This document shows positions 1 to 7,552 of a DNA stretch of 28,039 nt, one piece after another. A program made the translations under genes and the position numbers. Source of the stretch: JBGCDD01 sp045105075. Its GTDB lineage: Bacteria; Pseudomonadota; Alphaproteobacteria; Rhodobacterales; Rhodobacteraceae. The number at the start of each line of letters is the position of its first letter. Within the stretch, counting starts at the first letter, position 1. The stretch lies in the NCBI GenBank assembly GCA_045105075.1, contig JBGCDD010000256.1:1-28039 (forward strand), read 5' to 3'. The notes under the pieces are model-generated. The model was not told the origin of the DNA. It saw only the letters and a program-made list of their open reading frames with translations, and did not search any database.

Positions 1-264
1 TTTGCCTATGGTCCGCAGATGGTGGAAATCAGCCGCGATGGCAAACGGGTCTATTGGACCAACTCGCTTTATTCCACATGGGATGATCAGTTTTATCCCA
101 ACGACAAAGGCGGCCAGATGGTGATGGCGCGGGTTGGCGAAAACGGTGGCCTGACGCTGGACAAGGATTTCTACGTCGATTTCCCCGAGGGCTATCGCAG
201 CCACCAGATCCGGTTGGAAGGTGGCGATTGTTCGACTGACAGCTTCTGTTACCCGTCGGTCTAA
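1..264 (+). CDS. mtoX: Methanethiol oxidase (SBP56 family), 3' end only
   Basis: The window opens inside this gene; only the last 87 codons are present, in frame from base 1 to the TAA at 262. The visible tail carries the block GPQMVEISRDGKRVYWTNSL followed by YSTWDDQFYP and ends with GGDCSTDSFCYPSV, which is how the selenium-binding-protein 56 / methanethiol oxidase family ends. Known family members are periplasmic copper enzymes that convert methanethiol to formaldehyde, hydrogen sulfide and hydrogen peroxide, and are common in marine bacteria that degrade DMSP. The signal peptide and metal ligands would lie upstream and cannot be checked here. The stop codon abuts the GTG start of the next gene, so the two are probably co-translated. 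Identification of the family is firm; activity on methanethiol is inferred from the family. Confidence 0.85.
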   Translation, partial: FAYGPQMVEISRDGKRVYWTNSLYSTWDDQFYPNDKGGQMVMARVGENGGLTLDKDFYVDFPEGYRSHQIRLEGGDCSTDSFCYPSV

Positions 265-936
265 GTGGGTTTGGAATTGACTTCAGCGGCGGCCCTTTGG
301 TGGGCCGTCGTCGTTTCCGGGCTCTATCATGGCGTCAATCCGGGCATGGGGTGGCCGCTGGCCGTGTCTGCCGCGCTGATGGAGCAAAAACGCAGCGCCC
401 TGATCAAGGCTTTGGGCGCGCTGGCCTTTGGCCATTTTCTGGCGATGACGGCGATTCTGCTGCCGTTTTCGATGATGATCGTGCTGGTGGAATGGGAACG
501 CAGCATCCGCATCGGCGCCGGCGCGCTGGTGATCGCGATGGGCGTCTATCTGGTGATCAACCGCCGCCATCCCCGGTTCCTGGCGCGGGTGCCGCCGACC
601 AAGCTGGCGCTGTGGTCGTTTCTGGCGGCGATGGCACACGGGGCTGGTCTGATGCTGGTGCCGATCTTCCTTGGGATTTGCGCGATTGCGCCCGATGATA
701 CGGGTCACAAAGCAGCCGAGACCTTGATGTCGGGCAATGTCACCACCGCCTTTATTGTGGCAGGTGTGCACACGGCGGCCATGACCGGTGCGGGCGGCGT
801 TTTGGCTCTCGTCATTTACCTTTGGTTGGGGTTGAAATTTCTGTCGCGCACGTGGTTCAATCTTGATCTGATTTGGGCGCTCAGCTTGATCATTGTCGGC
901 GGCTTTGGCATCGCCTCGGCTTTGGGAAACCACTGA
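265..936 (+). CDS. Multi-pass membrane protein downstream of mtoX, function unknown
   Basis: A 223-residue protein made mostly of hydrophobic segments, about six by eye, with a short basic loop NRRHPRF after the third. I do not recognise a named family. The N-terminal segment contains HGVNPGMGWPLAV, and two more histidines sit in or near membrane segments (MAHGAGL, GVHTAAM), loosely resembling the His-containing helices of NicO/HupE-type metal permeases, but the defining motifs of those families are not evident. The GTG start directly follows the TAA of mtoX and no good Shine-Dalgarno is visible, so translation is probably coupled to mtoX; an internal ATG at 346 would remove the first helix and is less likely. 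Its position suggests a role in metal supply, maturation or export linked to methanethiol oxidation, which is inference only. Confidence 0.75.
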   Translation: MGLELTSAAALWWAVVVSGLYHGVNPGMGWPLAVSAALMEQKRSALIKALGALAFGHFLAMTAILLPFSMMIVLVEWERSIRIGAGALVIAMGVYLVINRRHPRFLARVPPTKLALWSFLAAMAHGAGLMLVPIFLGICAIAPDDTGHKAAETLMSGNVTTAFIVAGVHTAAMTGAGGVLALVIYLWLGLKFLSRTWFNLDLIWALSLIIVGGFGIASALGNH

Positions 937-952
937 CAAGACTGGAAACATC

Positions 953-1402
953 ATGGACCTGAAACCGCTCTTTGACTTTGTGGCCGAGGTTGCCACCCCA
1001 CAAGTCGCGCCAGATGGCCCCTATGGCACACGCCGGTTCATTCCGATCACCGGCGGGCGTTTTGAAGGTGCGCGGCTGCGGGGGCGGATGCTGCCGGGCG
1101 GCGCCGATTGCCAGCTGATCCGCCCCGATGGCGTCGCCGAATTGGACGTGCGCGCGACGTTTGAAACCGATGATGGTGTGATGTTTTTGATGAAAGGGCT
1201 GGGTCTGCGCCACGGTCCCGAAGAGGTCATCAAACGCATAGCCGCCGGTGAGGCCGTCCCCCCGGATCAGTATTATTTCCGCGAAACCATGATCTTTGAG
1301 GCCCCGGCAGGGCGCTATGACTGGCTCAACCGGATCATCGCCGTGGCCACCGGCGAGCGGCGCGCCGACACAGTTCACATCAGCGCCTATGAGCTGACCT
1401 GA
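953..1402 (+). CDS. DUF3237 family protein
   Basis: A 149-residue soluble protein starting MDLKPLFDF. Recognisable DUF3237 features are the GxRRFIPITGG segment near residues 25-34, the GARLRG/MLPGGADCQL stretch around residues 39-54, a central block about a linear alcohol/acid-like pocket with GLRHGPEEVI, and a C-terminal DYDWLN-like segment (RYDWLNR) followed by VATGER. The ATG at 953 was chosen over the in-frame ATG at 893, which lies deep inside the preceding gene; GGAAA precedes it at a short distance. The family has no settled biochemical role; members often lie beside catabolic SDRs and dehydrogenases, as here with the SDR 38 bases downstream. Family assignment is good, function unknown. 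Confidence 0.8.
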   Translation: MDLKPLFDFVAEVATPQVAPDGPYGTRRFIPITGGRFEGARLRGRMLPGGADCQLIRPDGVAELDVRATFETDDGVMFLMKGLGLRHGPEEVIKRIAAGEAVPPDQYYFRETMIFEAPAGRYDWLNRIIAVATGERRADTVHISAYELT

Positions 1403-1440
1403 GATCACGGCCCGACAAGGGACCCTGAGGGGAGACCGCA

Positions 1441-2154
1441 ATGAACGTATCGGGCAAAAAGGCAGTTGTGTTTGGCGGCACGTCTGGGATGGGACTGGCG
1501 ACTGTTGAAAAGCTGGTGGCGGGTGGCGCGAGCGGTGTTGCGGTTGGTCGAAGCGAGGCAAAAGCCAGCGATCTGCCAAAAGGCGCAACTTTTGAGGCCT
1601 GCGACGTGCGCGACGGCGAGGCAGTTGCCACGCTTTTGGCCAAGCACGCGCCCTATGACATCCTGATCAGCGCTGCGACCGGGGGTGACCGTGCCATCGG
1701 GCCGTTTCTCGAGATGGACATAGAGGGCTATAAGGCCTCGTTCGACAAGCTGTGGGGCTATGCAAATGTCGTGCGCTTTGGTGCAGCCCACGTGAGCGAT
1801 GGCGGATCAATCACGCTGGTGTCCGGCGCCCCGGCCCGCAATTGTCGCCCGGGCCAGGTTTCGCTGTCATCTGTGGGCGGCGCGGTTGAAGCGTTGGTGC
1901 GTGCGGTCGCGCGCGAAGTTGCGCCGCGCATTCGTGTTAACGTGATGTCGCCGGGCACGATCGACACCCCAATGGTGCCCGCCATTGGAGAAGCGCGAAA
2001 ACAGCTCTATGCCAACATGACTTCCGGCAACCTGATCCCGCGTGCGGGCACGGCGGAAGACTGCGCGCAAGGCATCATGTTCCTGGTCGAAAACGACTTT
2101 GTCACAGGCACAACCGTTGACATCGACGGCGGCTGGCTTTTGCGCGAAGGCTAA
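1441..2154 (+). CDS. SDR-fold protein lacking the catalytic YxxxK pair
   Basis: A 237-residue protein with the Rossmann fold of short-chain dehydrogenases: a nucleotide-binding GGTSGMG at residues 12-18, an acidic CDVRD near 54-58, ISAAT at 76-80 in place of NNAG, a serine (S128) in LVSGAP, NVMSPGTIDTPM after strand six, and the C-terminal GTTVDIDGGW. The segment that should carry Tyr and Lys reads PGQVSLSSVGGAVEAL; aligned by the helix that follows, Tyr falls on L142 and Lys on G146. An SDR without this pair may bind cofactor without standard oxidoreductase chemistry, or belong to an atypical subgroup. The gene has a good GGGGAGACCGC ribosome site before ATG 1441 and follows the DUF3237 gene closely. 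Family sure; substrate unknown. Confidence 0.88.
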   Translation: MNVSGKKAVVFGGTSGMGLATVEKLVAGGASGVAVGRSEAKASDLPKGATFEACDVRDGEAVATLLAKHAPYDILISAATGGDRAIGPFLEMDIEGYKASFDKLWGYANVVRFGAAHVSDGGSITLVSGAPARNCRPGQVSLSSVGGAVEALVRAVAREVAPRIRVNVMSPGTIDTPMVPAIGEARKQLYANMTSGNLIPRAGTAEDCAQGIMFLVENDFVTGTTVDIDGGWLLREG

Positions 2155-2160
2155 CCCCAA

Positions 2161-2204
2161 AACGACCAGAGGGCACTTGCGCCCTCGGCCTGGTCCTTGT
2201 CGTT
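2161..2204 (+). terminator. Structured region after the SDR gene, possible terminator
   Basis: Nested inverted repeats begin seven bases after the SDR stop codon: outer arms AACGAC (2161-2166) and GTCGTT (2199-2204), and an inner perfect stem GAGGGC (2169-2174) with GCCCTC (2181-2186) around a six-base loop. A second small hairpin, CGCCGC with GCGGCG around AAG, follows at 2242-2256. Neither has a T-run, so factor-independent termination is not certain; the structure may mark the 3' end of the first operon. Confidence 0.45.
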
Positions 2205-2323
2205 CTGGCCCACCCCGCCTTATCGCTCATCGCACTGAGGGCGCCGCAAGGCGGCGTGACAATCGGCGAAAAAGATGCATGAAGTGGCGCAATTCAGATC
2301 ATTTACCGAAAAGAGCTTCTGAC

Positions 2324-3268
2324 ATGACCGACGCTTCCGCTGAAATCATTTTGCACAATTACCCTCAATCTCCTGTCGCAGAAAAAGCCCGGATTGCTCT
2401 TGGGATCAAAGGGTTGGCCTGGCGCTCGGTCGAAATTCCGCGCCTTGCGCCAAAGCCGATGCTCACAAAATTGACCGGTGGATATCGGCGCACGCCGGTG
2501 ATGCAAATCGGCGCGGATGTCTATTGCGACACCCAGTGCATTCTGCGCGAATTGGAACGCCGCCACCCCGAGCCAACCTATTTCCCAACCTCGGATGTGG
2601 GTCTGATGTGGGGGCTCAGCCGCTGGACCGACGGGCCGATGTTTGATTTGGCAGTGAAGGTTATTCTTGGCTCTGCCGGCGACGGGCTGCCCGAGGATTT
2701 CGCGCAAGATCGCGGACGATTGTATTTTGGTCCCGATTGGGCCGAAGGGCTGAAAGCGGCCAATGCCAATCTTCCCCATTTGGCTGCACAATTCCGCGCG
2801 CCTTTGAGCTGGGCAAACGATCAACTGTCAGATCAGCGCGCCTTTTTGCTGGGCGATGCGCCGGCGGCGATTGATGCCCAACTTTATCATCTGGTCTGGT
2901 TTTTGCGTGGGCGCTGGGATCGCGGGCCGGCCTTCTTGTCAGAATTCAAGGATCTGGAGCGTTGGGAGCGCAATGTCGCTGGCATAGGGCACGCCAGCAT
3001 GACCGAAATGGCGCCCGAAGACGCGATCGAGCGGGCCAAATCCTGCGAGCCAATCACCCAGAAAGCCACCGACCCGCACGAGCCTCAGGGCTTGAAACCG
3101 GGCATGAGGGTCAGTGTTTCTCCCGATCTTGATGGTGGAGAACAGCCTGTTGAGGGCGAGGTCGTCGCGGCCGATTGCAATACGATCACCTTGCTGCGAA
3201 CCGACCCTGACGTTGGCAATATCGGCGTCCATTTTCCACGCGCCGGTTACCGCGTTGTGGTTTTGTAA
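2324..3268 (+). CDS. Glutathione S-transferase family protein with extra C-terminal domain
   Basis: A 314-residue cytoplasmic protein. Residues 8-82 form the thioredoxin-like GST domain: an NYPQSPVAEKAR start helix, the conserved cis-proline segment RRTPVMQIG at 55-63, and a glutathione-binding-like YCDTQCIL at 67-74. Residues about 95-225 are the helical GST domain with FLLGDAPAAIDAQLYH, matching the N-capping box region. Residues about 255-314 form a separate appendage (KPGMRVSVSPD, EGEVVAAD, NTITLLRTDP, RAGYRVVVL), beta-rich by appearance, not part of standard GSTs. The ATG at 2324 was preferred because GST homology begins there; an in-frame ATG at 2279 lies in structured intergenic DNA. 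It is isolated between two gap regions and converges on the amidohydrolase gene. Role unknown; GSTs here could assist aromatic or thiol-adduct breakdown. Confidence 0.85.
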   Translation: MTDASAEIILHNYPQSPVAEKARIALGIKGLAWRSVEIPRLAPKPMLTKLTGGYRRTPVMQIGADVYCDTQCILRELERRHPEPTYFPTSDVGLMWGLSRWTDGPMFDLAVKVILGSAGDGLPEDFAQDRGRLYFGPDWAEGLKAANANLPHLAAQFRAPLSWANDQLSDQRAFLLGDAPAAIDAQLYHLVWFLRGRWDRGPAFLSEFKDLERWERNVAGIGHASMTEMAPEDAIERAKSCEPITQKATDPHEPQGLKPGMRVSVSPDLDGGEQPVEGEVVAADCNTITLLRTDPDVGNIGVHFPRAGYRVVVL

Positions 3269-3305
3269 CCAAGCCGCATATCGGTCGCGGCCATCGCTTG
3301 TGTCG

Positions 3306-4199
3306 TCATGTCGCTGGCTGCGGAAACCCATAAAGCGCCGCCGGATTGTCGACCAGAATTTGCTGGCGCAGGGCCGCATCGCATCCCCAATCGGCCAGTT
3401 GGTCCAGCAGCGCGCCGTCATTTGGCATGTGCCCGACATGGCGCACATGCGGCCAGTCCGACCCCCACAGCAAACGTGACGTGTTTGCGCTGATCAACGC
3501 CTTGGCCATCTCGGTGATGTCGGTATAGGGCGCGCGATCGAGGGCGCTGATCCGGTAAGGACCGGTCAGTTTGGCCCAGGCCTGACCGTCGGCAAACGCC
3601 GCCAGAAACCGCTGGAAACCGGGATCATTCACGCCTTTTTTGACGTTGGTGTAGCCAAGATGACCAAACACCACCGGCACATGCGAGGCGGCCAAAACCG
3701 CGTTGATGTCTTCAAACGTTTCCACATGAGCCAGAAACTCGATGTGCCACCCCATATCCGCGATGCGCGCCGTAAAGGCCAGCGCATCCTCGATTGACGC
3801 GAATGTCATGCCGCCGCTGTCCACGACGTTCACCCGAATGCCGCGCGCGCCTGCCGCGTGGAAGGCCTCAAGTTCCGCGTCGCTCACATCATTCGTGACC
3901 GAGACAACGGCCCGAAGCCGGTCTGGATCTGCGCGCGACACGTCCAGCATCGCGGTGTTGTCCTCGCCGTAAACACTGGGCTGGATGACCACGGCGCGCT
4001 CAATGCCAAGCGCGGTTGCAACGCTATCGTAATCGGCGATCTCCAGCGGCGGCGGCGTATAGCTGCGAGCCGCCACATAGCGCTGCGCGTGCCCGTTCGG
4101 AAACACATGAAAATGGGTATCACAGGCCCCCGCAGGCATTTCAAAAGCTGGACCCTGCGGGTTGGGGTCGGGACTTGCGCAAAAAGGCTGGTCGGTCAT
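3306..4199 (-). CDS. LigI-type amidohydrolase (2-pyrone-4,6-dicarboxylate lactonase family)
   Basis: A 297-residue TIM-barrel amidohydrolase of the COG3618 group. Visible landmarks are the strand-1 HxH (H29, H31 in CDTHFHVF), GARGIRVNVV (residues 117-126), VVFGHLGY (177-183, H180), AKLTGPYR (209-216) and the strand-8 aspartate D248 in LWGSDWPH. This set and order match 2-pyrone-4,6-dicarboxylate lactonase (LigI), which opens the lactone to 4-oxalomesaconate in the protocatechuate 4,5-cleavage pathway, but the same group contains lactonases acting on sugar acids and other dicarboxylates. The start is supported by GGAAGC seven bases upstream. It follows the binding-fold gene by 30 bases on the same strand, so the two form an operon. 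Family confident, substrate open. Confidence 0.85.
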   Translation of the reverse strand: MTDQPFCASPDPNPQGPAFEMPAGACDTHFHVFPNGHAQRYVAARSYTPPPLEIADYDSVATALGIERAVVIQPSVYGEDNTAMLDVSRADPDRLRAVVSVTNDVSDAELEAFHAAGARGIRVNVVDSGGMTFASIEDALAFTARIADMGWHIEFLAHVETFEDINAVLAASHVPVVFGHLGYTNVKKGVNDPGFQRFLAAFADGQAWAKLTGPYRISALDRAPYTDITEMAKALISANTSRLLWGSDWPHVRHVGHMPNDGALLDQLADWGCDAALRQQILVDNPAALYGFPQPAT

Positions 4200-4229
4200 C
4201 GGGCGCTTCCGCTTTTGGCCAAATGGCCG

Positions 4230-5117
4230 TTACTCTGCCGGTTCCAAAGCTGGCGGCGTGACAATCGCCTGGTCATAAGTCAGCTCACCCAGACCATCTT
4301 CAAAGATATCACGCTGTGAAATCCAGGCCCGCGAGTCATCAAAAATCTCTCTGGAATAGGGCTCGAAAACGATGCGTTCACCAGGGCCAAACAGCCGCGT
4401 GTCCATCTGATCGCGGAACCGCTCGGGAAACTCATTGCGGTAATAATGCGTGTAAAGCTCCGGGCGCAGGTCGATGTCTTTTTGGGCCATCCGCAACGCA
4501 TGAAAGTACTTTTCGACATCGCCAAGATCGGCGTCTTCGGCAACCATGGCGGCCATCATGAACGAGGTGTCCAGCACCTTGCGATAGCCCAGTTGCGCCA
4601 TGAAATAATAGGGTCCGCTGAACAGGCTGACGGCGCCCACCTTGCCATCAATCAGATTTTCCATACGCTTGAACAGCAACCCATCCGAAAAAGACAGGTT
4701 GATCTGATCGCTCGACAAAAACGGCTCGAGCGCCTGAATGGTCGAATAGTGACTGCCCGATTGATAGCCAACCGAGATTGGCACATTGGCTAAATCCTCG
4801 GGGCTTTTGATATCGGATGAATTGGGCACAAAGATACCGCAGGGCGAAACAGAATAGGCCTTTGAGTAAAGCTTGCCGTGTCCGGAGGCGGCCGCGACGT
4901 TTACGGTCCAATGACAGGCCGAGCTGACATCGCAGGTGCGCCCTTTTTCGAAGGTTTGATAAGCGCCGACCTTATCGCCCAGATCATGGCGATTACCGCT
5001 TGCGGACAGCAATTGATCTTCAAGCTCATAGTCCAGTTTCACAGCATCGAAATATCCCTTTTCGACCGCGATCCACTCGTGAAGCCGCATATGTGGCGCG
5101 ATGATGAACTTGGCCAT
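4230..5117 (-). CDS. Periplasmic-binding-fold (SsuA/THI5-like) protein without signal peptide
   Basis: A 295-residue protein that reads like a NitT/TauT-type substrate-binding domain: HEWIAVEKGYFDAVKLDYEL near residues 12-31 (the approach to strand two), VSVSPCGIFVP-like first-lobe strand, DIKSPEDLANVPISVGYQSG (hinge and anion-binding loop, about 110-129) and VSLFSGPYYFMAQLGYRKV in the second lobe. It begins MAKFIIAPHMRLHE with no hydrophobic leader. The start at 5117 is fixed by a very strong AGGAGGAGA seven bases upstream; extending to 5201 adds only a proline-rich stretch. No permease or ATPase of the Ssu type lies beside it; the partner gene is the amidohydrolase. It may be a cytoplasmic ligand sensor or an enzyme using this fold, as 4,5-dihydroxyphthalate decarboxylase does. 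Fold assignment moderate to good, function unknown. Confidence 0.8.
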   Translation of the reverse strand: MAKFIIAPHMRLHEWIAVEKGYFDAVKLDYELEDQLLSASGNRHDLGDKVGAYQTFEKGRTCDVSSACHWTVNVAAASGHGKLYSKAYSVSPCGIFVPNSSDIKSPEDLANVPISVGYQSGSHYSTIQALEPFLSSDQINLSFSDGLLFKRMENLIDGKVGAVSLFSGPYYFMAQLGYRKVLDTSFMMAAMVAEDADLGDVEKYFHALRMAQKDIDLRPELYTHYYRNEFPERFRDQMDTRLFGPGERIVFEPYSREIFDDSRAWISQRDIFEDGLGELTYDQAIVTPPALEPAE

Positions 5118-5306
5118 CGGGTCTCCTCCTGTTTGGCCGCGCGGTGATCCCGACGATGGGGTTACATCCGGCGCAGGCAGCCCAAGTGGACAACGCGGCA
5201 TCGGGTTTTGTCAAGGAACCGGTGAAGTCGCCCCCGGCCGGAGATCCGATGTGCTAGACTGATTGATGTCATTGCCCGGACCGGCAGCAAAGCAAAACTT
5301 GCGGGA

Positions 5307-5342
5307 TCCGCGGTTTTATATGAAAAATCATGGAACCGCGGA
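5307..5342. promoter_or_regulatory. Long-spaced inverted repeat in the divergent promoter region
   Basis: Perfect nine-base arms TCCGCGGTT (5307-5315) and AACCGCGGA (5334-5342) flank an AT-rich 18-base spacer that includes TTTATATGAAAAATCAT. It lies in the 294-base region between the divergent binding-fold gene and the ABC operon, about 70 bases before the latter's start. The geometry fits a dimeric repressor or LysR-like site, or an overlapping promoter; no regulator gene for it is next door. Confidence 0.5.
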
Positions 5343-5357
5343 CCAAAGCCAATACGA

Positions 5358-5369
5358 TTCGTTAACGAA
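5358..5369. promoter_or_regulatory. Perfect 12-base palindrome upstream of the ABC operon
   Basis: TTCGTTAACGAA is self-complementary over all 12 bases and lies 42 bases before the start codon of the ABC binding-protein gene, a typical place for a repressor operator. The binding protein is unknown. The rest of 5118-5411 holds the two ribosome sites (AGGAGGAG for the leftward gene, GGGAGGGG at 5399-5406 for the rightward one) and nothing else I can support. Confidence 0.45.
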
Positions 5370-5411
5370 CAGGGGCGGTCCGGCGATGAAAATGTCCTGG
5401 GAGGGGTAACA

Positions 5412-6620
5412 ATGCTACGCAGACATATCTTGAAATTGGCAACCGCAGGCGCGATTGCGGCGTCCGCTCTGGTGGCCGGTGCCGCCAACGCCGAGGGTGT
5501 GATCAAACTGGGCGCCATTGCCCCCAAGACCGGTCCGCTGGCCGGTGGTGCGGTGGTCACGCAGTGGCCCAATGTGCGTCTTTGGGTCGAGCAGATCAAC
5601 GCGCGTGGCGGGCTGGATGTCGGCGGCGAAATGATGACGATCGAGCTGATTGAATACGATGACAAGACCAACCCCGGCGAGCACATCAAGCTGGCGCAGC
5701 GTCTGGCCACACAGGACAAAGTCGATTTCGTCGTCGCGCCCTATGGCACCGGTTTCAACATTGCAACGGCGCCGATTTATGGCCGCTATGGCTATCCGAT
5801 GATTGCAGTTTCTGCGATCACCGACAAAGCGGACGAGTTGACCGAGCGCTATTCCAACCTGTTCTTCACGCTGGGCACCACAACGGCTTTTGTCGACGGC
5901 GTCAAAGAAATCTTGATTGAAAAACGCGACGCTGGTGCCATTGGCAACGAGATTGCGATGGTCAACGTGGCCGACGCTTTTGGCATCGAATTGGCGGATC
6001 GCGCCCGCGAGATTTTCACCGAAGCCGGGTTCGAGCTGGTTTATGACAAATCCTATCCGCTGGGCACACCCGATCTGAGCCCGGTGATGAAAGGCGCCAA
6101 AGCGTCCGGCGCCAAGGCGTTCGTGGCATGGTCCTATCCGCCCGACAGCTTTGGGCTGGCCGAACAGGCGATCATCGAAGATCTGGACGTGAACGTGTAT
6201 TACTCCGCCGTCGCCACCAGTTTCCCGGCTTTCAAGGGCGCCTATGGCAACAAGATCAACAATGTCCTTGGCGCAGGTGGCACCAATGTGGATGACCCCA
6301 AAATCGCAGAGTACCGCAAGGCCCATCTGGAGATCACAGGCGAGGTTGCCGATTACTGGGCGTCTGCCAACACCTATGCTGCGATGCAAATCCTGGAACA
6401 GGCAATTGTCGGTGCCGGCACGCTGGACCGCGATGTGGTGACACAGTTTATCAAGGACAATTCCTTTGACACGGTGATGGGCACGCTCAGCTTTGAGAAC
6501 CAGGTCAGCCACACATATTGGTCCGTGGGCCAGTGGCAGGATGGCGTGTTCCGTGGGGTCAAAGGCACCAATGTCGACGGCGCCGTGGACGTGCGTTCAA
6601 AGGCGGGCTGGTCCGAGTAA
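5412..6620 (+). CDS. LIV-type ABC transporter substrate-binding protein
   Basis: A 402-residue periplasmic binding protein of the branched-chain amino acid / amide / aromatic-acid type (type I fold). A Sec signal with basic MLRRH and a hydrophobic core ends at ANA, residue 27, and the mature part begins EGVIKLGAIAPKTGPLAG, the usual first strand. Later landmarks are WVEQINARGGLDVGG (helix one and the insertion loop), ELIEYDDKTNPGEHIKLAQRL, VDFVVAPYGTG for the ligand loop, and DFGIELA-like AFGIELADRARE plus FVAWSYPPDSFGLAEQA in lobe two. Family members of this length import amino acids, aromatic acids, urea or short amides; ligand cannot be read from sequence. GGGAGGGG gives a strong ribosome site. 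It is the first gene of the operon and is followed by a hairpin, which would favour its higher expression. Confidence 0.92.
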   Translation: MLRRHILKLATAGAIAASALVAGAANAEGVIKLGAIAPKTGPLAGGAVVTQWPNVRLWVEQINARGGLDVGGEMMTIELIEYDDKTNPGEHIKLAQRLATQDKVDFVVAPYGTGFNIATAPIYGRYGYPMIAVSAITDKADELTERYSNLFFTLGTTTAFVDGVKEILIEKRDAGAIGNEIAMVNVADAFGIELADRAREIFTEAGFELVYDKSYPLGTPDLSPVMKGAKASGAKAFVAWSYPPDSFGLAEQAIIEDLDVNVYYSAVATSFPAFKGAYGNKINNVLGAGGTNVDDPKIAEYRKAHLEITGEVADYWASANTYAAMQILEQAIVGAGTLDRDVVTQFIKDNSFDTVMGTLSFENQVSHTYWSVGQWQDGVFRGVKGTNVDGAVDVRSKAGWSE

Positions 6621-6636
6621 ATCTGACTGAAACGGC

Positions 6637-6662
6637 CACCCGGCGCTAATCCGCGCCGGGTG
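6637..6662 (+). terminator. Intercistronic hairpin after the binding-protein gene
   Basis: A perfect ten-pair stem, CACCCGGCGC (6637-6646) with GCGCCGGGTG (6653-6662), around the loop TAATCC, sits between the binding-protein and permease genes. No T-run follows. Such hairpins in ABC operons commonly stabilise the upstream mRNA or terminate part of transcription, so binding protein is made in excess over membrane parts. Confidence 0.7.
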
Positions 6663-6685
6663 CGCATGTTGCGGACCCACATCTG

Positions 6686-7552
6686 ATGGTTGATATTCTT
6701 GTCTCTGGCCTTTTGCTGTCAGGCACCTACGCGCTGATCGCAATGGGCCTGAACCTGCAATACGGCGTTGCGCGCATCATGAACCTTGCCAACGGCGAGG
6801 TGTTGGTGCTGGGCGCGCTCGCGTCATTCTGGCTTTACACCACCGCACAGGTGAACCCGCTTTTGACGGCGGTTTTGGTCATCCCGATCAGTTTCGTGGG
6901 CAACTGGCTGATCTACCGCTTTTTGCTGACGCCGCTGGTGCGCAGATCCAAAACCAAGGGCGCATTAGAGGTCGATTCAATTCTTGCCACCTTTGGCATG
7001 TCCTTCATCATCATCGGCATCGTGGTGTCGATCGAAGGCGGGTTTTTTGCCTATAAATACCTGAGCATTCCGATCTCGATCATTGGTTCGACCACGTCAT
7101 TGAACCGGCTTGTGGCCTTTCTGGTGGCCGTGGCCATCGGCGCCGCGCTCTATCTTTGGCTGAACCACTCGCGCACAGGCATTGCCGTGCGTGCGGTGTC
7201 TGTTTCAACCGAAGCGTCCGGGCTGGTGGGGATCAATGTCGCGCGCATGTCCGCACTGGCGTTTGCGCTGGGGGGCGCGATCACGGCGGTGGGCGGGGCA
7301 CTGATTTCAACCTTCATCACGCTGGATGCATCGATTGGTGTGGTCTTTACGCTCAAGGCGCTGATCATCGTGATTATGGGCGGTGTGGGTGACATTCGTG
7401 GCGCGATCGTTGCGGCCATCATCCTGGGCGTGGTGGAAACCGCAGTGGCCACCCTGATCGATCCCGGGCTGACGCTTGCCGCGGCCTATTTCATCTTTGT
7501 GCTGATCCTGTTGTTCCGCCCGCAGGGCCTGTTTGGAAGGCGCCCTGTATGA
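6686..7552 (+). CDS. LIV-type ABC permease, LivH subfamily
   Basis: A 288-residue inner-membrane permease with about eight hydrophobic segments. It opens LLLSGTYALIAMGLNLQYGV and carries RIMNLANGEVLVLGA, the LivH-family hallmark (usually F-N-x-A-H-G-x-x), then the ATPase-coupling region with RTGIAVRAVSVSTEASGLVGIN around residues 167-188, equivalent to the family's EAA-like loop. The C-terminus is FRPQGLFGRRP, typical of the family. It forms half of the translocation pore with the next gene, whose ATG overlaps this gene's stop by four bases. Confidence 0.92.
   Translation: MVDILVSGLLLSGTYALIAMGLNLQYGVARIMNLANGEVLVLGALASFWLYTTAQVNPLLTAVLVIPISFVGNWLIYRFLLTPLVRRSKTKGALEVDSILATFGMSFIIIGIVVSIEGGFFAYKYLSIPISIIGSTTSLNRLVAFLVAVAIGAALYLWLNHSRTGIAVRAVSVSTEASGLVGINVARMSALAFALGGAITAVGGALISTFITLDASIGVVFTLKALIIVIMGGVGDIRGAIVAAIILGVVETAVATLIDPGLTLAAAYFIFVLILLFRPQGLFGRRPV

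Noticed and set aside
2042..2323. Upstream extension of the GST frame to 2042
   Set aside because: It overlaps the SDR gene and hairpins; GST homology and likely start lie at 2324.
5415..6512. 365-codon open frame on the minus strand opposite the ABC binding-protein gene
   Set aside because: It is the antisense shadow of a clear gene with signal peptide and family motifs; it has no motif or ribosome site.
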